A stretch of DNA of 14,874 nt from Spirogloea muscicola. Lineage: Eukaryota; Streptophyta; Zygnematophyceae; Spirogloeales; Spirogloeaceae. Of this stretch, positions 8,001 to 14,874 are shown piece by piece. Location of the stretch: assembly GCA_009602725.1 (NCBI GenBank), contig WELB01000058.1, forward strand, positions 346,551-361,424, read 5' to 3'. Under the pieces are notes generated by a model. That model saw only the letters and a list, made by a program, of their open reading frames with translations, did not search any database and was not told the DNA's origin. The translations under genes were made by a program, and so were the position numbers. Each line of letters starts with the position of its first letter. Positions within the stretch are counted from its first letter, which is position 1.

Positions 8001-9798
8001 TAGCAAGTGGGCAGCAAGCACAGCAGCGTACACAACGACTGGAGACTGCTATTGATTAGCAAGCACAGCAGCTCTTACACCAGAGGCAAACTTAAATCTT
8101 GAAACCTGCAAATCTTTGATGAGGTTGCTGCAGAGATGGAGCTCCTGGATTCTTGGGATGCTTGTGCTCAGCAATTGGACCTGAAGGATGATGGATGTAG
8201 GACAACAAGCTGCCATTAATGACGACAGTCACTCCTGGTTCTGAATCCACAGCATTGGGCAGATTGGCGGCAAAATTGCAATTTACGAATACTCAGTAAC
8301 TCAACGAGAGAGTCCTCATCTGAAACATTGGGGCTTTCTTAAGCTTACATCCTTCCACTGCAAATTGCAGTTGTTCAGCACAAGAATCTTGAGTCCCGCC
8401 ATGCCAGGCACGAGCGGCGGTGCTGGCAGGAGCCTGCCGTCGCTCAGGTCAAGTGTTTCCAGCATGGGAAGCTCCTGGCAGATCCTGCTCACATCCTGGC
8501 TTCACAGCTTGTTGCACGCAGCCAACTGGTGACAGGCTCCCTTTCTTCAATGGTGGTGCAAGATGGAAGAAGACAGAGCTGAGGACTTGACGTTGACGAT
8601 CGAGGTGCAGCATGCCTCACCTCCCAGTGTGAAAGCAGGTGCCCCGAGATAAAAAGCTCCCGAAGATCTGCCCCCAACTTTGTCAAGGACAGCAAGCACC
8701 TCCTGTTGATCCCAGCCTCGTCTCCAATGGGGCGAGACATGGAATGGAAAGGCAAGCCACAACGTGCTAGCCTAGTCGCATAGTCCTTCGGCCCTCGGGC
8801 TGTAGCGTCAGTTTTCCGACGGTCTGAGGATCAGTGCTTATGCAATGACTGACCTCTACACAGCCAATTTTGCTTCACACGAGGACCTCAGACATCCAGG
8901 AGGATACTGCCAGCAGCTGCTCGGAGCTCGCCAGGGCATCCAGCCGACACGACGCCAGTTCCAGGCAGATACGCCACGCGGAGGCGGTCCAGCCGGGCCT
9001 GCTGCGCCTCCACCTGCGCCCGGCCGACCAGCTCAATCGGCAGGCGCCGTCGCCCGCTCGAAAGTATGTACATGTCGTCGGCTCCTGCCGCAGCGCCACC
9101 GCACAAAGCCTGGTCAGGCTGAAGACGAGTCCAGGTTTCAAGGTTTATGGGGTTAGGGGTTTAGGGTTCAGGTATATTGTTTCGGTGTTTAGTATTAGGG
9201 TTTAGCTATAATTTAGCAATAATTATTATAATAATAGCTGTAATTTAGCTAATGTAAGCCCCAGATCTGCAGATCAGTCTTAGGATTTAGTGTTAAGGGC
9301 TTTAGAGCATGAAGTTGAGGGTTAGAGGATGATGGAATAGGGTTAGGGTTTAGCTATAAGTGAAGCCCTTACGTCTGCAGATCAGCCTTCTGGCTCGAGG
9401 ACTGGAGTTGAGGAAGCTAAGGAAACCGTTAGGAAGCTTAGGAAAACCGTTAGGGAAGCTGGCGTTAGGAGCACACCGGCGGTGGGCTCGCGGGACGTGT
9501 ACCGCGCCTCCAGCGCCGCCAGGAGGCTGACGCCGGCGCACGTCCGGGACGGCCGCACGAAGGACGCGCCGCCGGGGACGGCGGCGGCGAAGTGGGAGAC
9601 GCCGCCGGCGTCGCCCGAGTGGCGGCCGCGCGAGGGGTCGTCCCAGTCCACGCCGAGCCAGTCGCCGGCCTGGCCTGCGACGGGCCCCACGTAGCGCACC
9701 GTCGCGGCATGGTACTGGCTCTGCGCCTCGTCGCCCGCCGCCGCCGCCGCCGCCGCGACTCGCACGCGCTGTCCCGGCCGGAAGCCCGCCGCGGCCAT
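5043..9798 (-). CDS. TBCE: Tubulin-folding cofactor E (tubulin-specific chaperone E), 15 exons, 553 aa
   Basis: TBCE works in the cytosol with cofactors C and D to assemble the alpha/beta-tubulin dimer and binds alpha-tubulin. Exons: 9798-9477, 9084-8908, 8667-8621, 8495-8349, 8180-8106, 7808-7696, 7435-7296, 7181-7120, 6766-6659, 6431-6397, 6297-6229, 6111-6020, 5699-5623, 5470-5427, 5196-5043 (TAA 5045-5043). All phases agree. An N-terminal CAP-Gly domain (about 7-83) shows GDWLGVDWDDPSRGRHSG at 45-62. Leucine-rich repeats follow (about 165-397; for example LKILVLNNCNLQW and FPLLRLLDLEGNQI). Next comes the TBCE signature LKVLNGGEI...ERRDSEIRY...HPRYKEL. A ubiquitin-like domain (about 463-553) shows TKKLPGSTTVGRLKLLCHRLF. 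Length is close to the plant and animal 527-535. Introns 7 and 14 start with GC; intron 14's donor (GCGCGG) and the exon 6 start are the least certain borders. The gene looks intact. Confidence 0.9.
9142..9390. repeat. Degenerate interstitial telomere-like repeats in TBCE intron 1
   Basis: TTTAGGG-type units occur in several variants on the + strand (9147-9170, 9193-9203, 9280-9305, 9335-9352). TTAGGGTTTAGCTATAA occurs near 9195 and again near 9343. Each copy is followed by AAGCCC and a TCTGCAGATCAG block (about 9256-9280 and 9363-9386), so a longer segment was duplicated. The second copy lacks the AT-rich centre of the first (about 9210-9240). TTTAGGG is the telomere unit of plants and many trebouxiophytes. 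It sits entirely in the 392-bp first intron. Confidence 0.6.
9412..9470. repeat. Short tandem repeat, about 21 bp, in TBCE intron 1
   Basis: Two nearly identical units, 9412-9431 and 9432-9452 (GGAAGCTTAGGAAAACCGTTA and a variant one base shorter), are followed by a partial third unit at 9453-9469. They lie just inside the 5' border of intron 1 (donor at 9476) and next to the telomere-like repeats. Confidence 0.7.
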
Positions 9799-10404
9799 GG
9801 CGGAACTTGGCGCAACGTTGAGGAATTGAGGTTTAGGGGTTTATAGACTGGCGCCGAGGTCCGAGCGCTTGAGGACGGCCTATCAACCGGAGTGCGCGGC
9901 CGCCGCGCCGCAGCTTGCCTCTGCCTTGGCCTTTGCCTCGAGGATGGCCACCAGGGGATGGCCAGCTCTGCGGCGGCGTCAGCTCGGCGCTCGAGACGAG
10001 GTTGCGTCAAGCTGCGCAACTTGCATACCCACGTTCTCATGTGCTCGGCTAGATGCAGCTACCATGCCTCACCGCTGTATGCTTCAAGACACAGATAGAG
10101 AGATTCCAGTAGAGGGCGATGGCTGTGATCAAGATAGACACTCCAGCTCTGCTTGCGGGTGTACTTTAGAAATGGATGCGGCTGCTGATTTATATATATA
10201 CTCTGAAAGTTAACTCTTTCAAAGGGGCGGAAAGCTGTTGGAGAAGCTGTTACTGAAGCCGGCACTACTGAGTGAAGTGCTGTTCTGTTCAGATAGAAAG
10301 GGCATGAGCTTTCATTAAAGAGCATAGGAACTGCACGTTGACATGAAGTACAAGAACTTCCTACACATCATTAGCAATCCCGCAATGCCTGTTGAATCTT
10401 TTGT

Positions 10405-10423
10405 GGGCTGGCTTCTTACAGCC
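10405..10423 (+). repeat. Dispersed hairpin repeat, copy 4
   Basis: GGGCTGGCTTCTTACAGCC continues into a further C, so GGGCTG and CAGCCC form a perfect 6-bp stem. It lies about 7 kb from the other three copies and downstream of the glycosyltransferase stop. On the - strand its loop contains TGTAA. Confidence 0.5.
10416..10420 (-). terminator. Candidate poly(A) signal TGTAA for the glycosyltransferase
   Basis: TGTAA is the usual chlorophyte poly(A) signal. Reading the - strand from the stop codon at 10870, this is the first TGTAA I find, about 450 bases downstream, inside the hairpin repeat. Such 3' UTR lengths occur in green algae. No transcript evidence is available and a five-base motif is weak on its own. 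Confidence 0.3.
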
Positions 10424-10869
10424 CTCGCCCCCTTCCATACGAGCAGCTTCGGAAGAAATTGCCGGCTTCTTAAGTGCAGCCACTAGCCTTGTACCAGTTG
10501 GATTTCACAACCATCACAAGATCAACAGTGCTAAGGCCCGTGAATACACAAGCACATAGGAGATATCAAGTCTGTCACACACTTCCTGACCATGGTAGGC
10601 CCTCGCGTTCCCCACAACAGCTCTGCTTCTCAAATGACTCGCACGCAGCTCACGACCTTCAATAGCTGTCCATGGATGTCCAGCAGAAAACTCCTTGAAA
10701 ACTACATGCAGCGTGAGTGTTTCTTGCACCTTGCCCGCTGCTAGCACTTCACCCACTTCTAGGTGAAGTACATGCTACTAGCAACCTGGTCTGATACTGG
10801 GGTCCCTTCCAGCATCATACAGGTTCTTGCTCAAGACTCTAGTCGGATCAGCTGCCCTATGCTGCTTGT

Positions 10870-14874
<4,005 letters not shown>

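Larger units (their letters stand above)
9799..10869. other. Intergenic region: TBCE upstream region and glycosyltransferase 3' region
   Basis: No gene was recognised. The part next to TBCE (9799-10050) is GC-rich and should hold its promoter and 5' UTR; the open reads there extend from composition only. A run TTTATATATATA at 10189-10200 could serve as a TATA-type element, but it is about 390 bases before the TBCE start codon. TGAAAG/CTTTCA around TTAACT at 10204-10221 is a perfect 6-bp inverted repeat. The right part (10400-10869) is probably the 3' UTR of the glycosyltransferase and holds hairpin repeat copy 4. Confidence 0.5.

Noticed and set aside
9142-9360. A true chromosome end (functional telomere)
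   Set aside because: The TTTAGGG units are degenerate, interrupted and lie within a gene with coding exons on both sides.
9382-9541. Continuation of the TBCE exon 1 frame to 9382
   Set aside because: The reads past 9477 translate the intron and its 21-bp repeats; splicing at 9477/9476 to 9084 restores the conserved MYILSSGRRR block in phase.
9465-10040. 191-codon - strand open frame overlapping TBCE exon 1
   Set aside because: It is an Arg/Pro-rich shadow of the GC-rich exon; the overlapping frame from 9798 carries the clear CAP-Gly domain.
9799-10200. Bidirectional promoter between two genes
   Set aside because: Both flanking genes are on the - strand, head to tail, so no divergent promoter is expected.

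Overview
The window looks like nuclear DNA of a green alga. Its genes are rich in introns with mostly GT..AG borders. The best-recognised protein follows plant and algal tubulin cofactor E block by block. An intron carries degenerate telomere-type TTTAGGG repeats, the form used by plants and trebouxiophyte algae. The left end is a decayed Ty3/gypsy chromovirus. A trebouxiophyte or related chlorophyte is my best guess, but the species cannot be read from this sequence. All calls come from reading translations by eye; no database was searched.

Layout, left to right. From 1 to about 2087 lies the 3' half of a chromodomain Ty3/gypsy retrotransposon on the + strand: reverse-transcriptase tail, RNase H, zinc-finger integrase and chromodomain, all broken by stops and frame changes. 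A polypurine tract and a GC-rich stretch that should be its 3' LTR follow. About 2850-4110 has no recognisable gene but holds short dispersed hairpin repeats. About 4110-4912 on the - strand holds what looks like an eroded, apparently intronless copy of a sliding clamp (PCNA-like). 5043-9798 on the - strand is a complete tubulin-folding cofactor E gene with 15 exons, encoding 553 residues: CAP-Gly, leucine-rich repeats and a ubiquitin-like end. Every exon junction keeps phase. 9799-10869 is intergenic. 10870-14765 on the - strand is a membrane-bound processive family-2 glycosyltransferase of the cellulose synthase (BcsA/CSL) type with about 12 exons. The window then ends in 111 consecutive A that begin exactly where the glycosyltransferase start codon should be.

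The two intact genes lie head to tail on the - strand but share no evident pathway. One works in alpha/beta-tubulin dimer assembly, the other in wall or extracellular polysaccharide synthesis. I see no new multi-gene system. The points worth a second look are the degraded clamp copy, the telomere-like repeats duplicated inside an intron, non-GT splice donors, a probable one-base frameshift in the glycosyltransferase, the poly-A edge and a hairpin repeat family.
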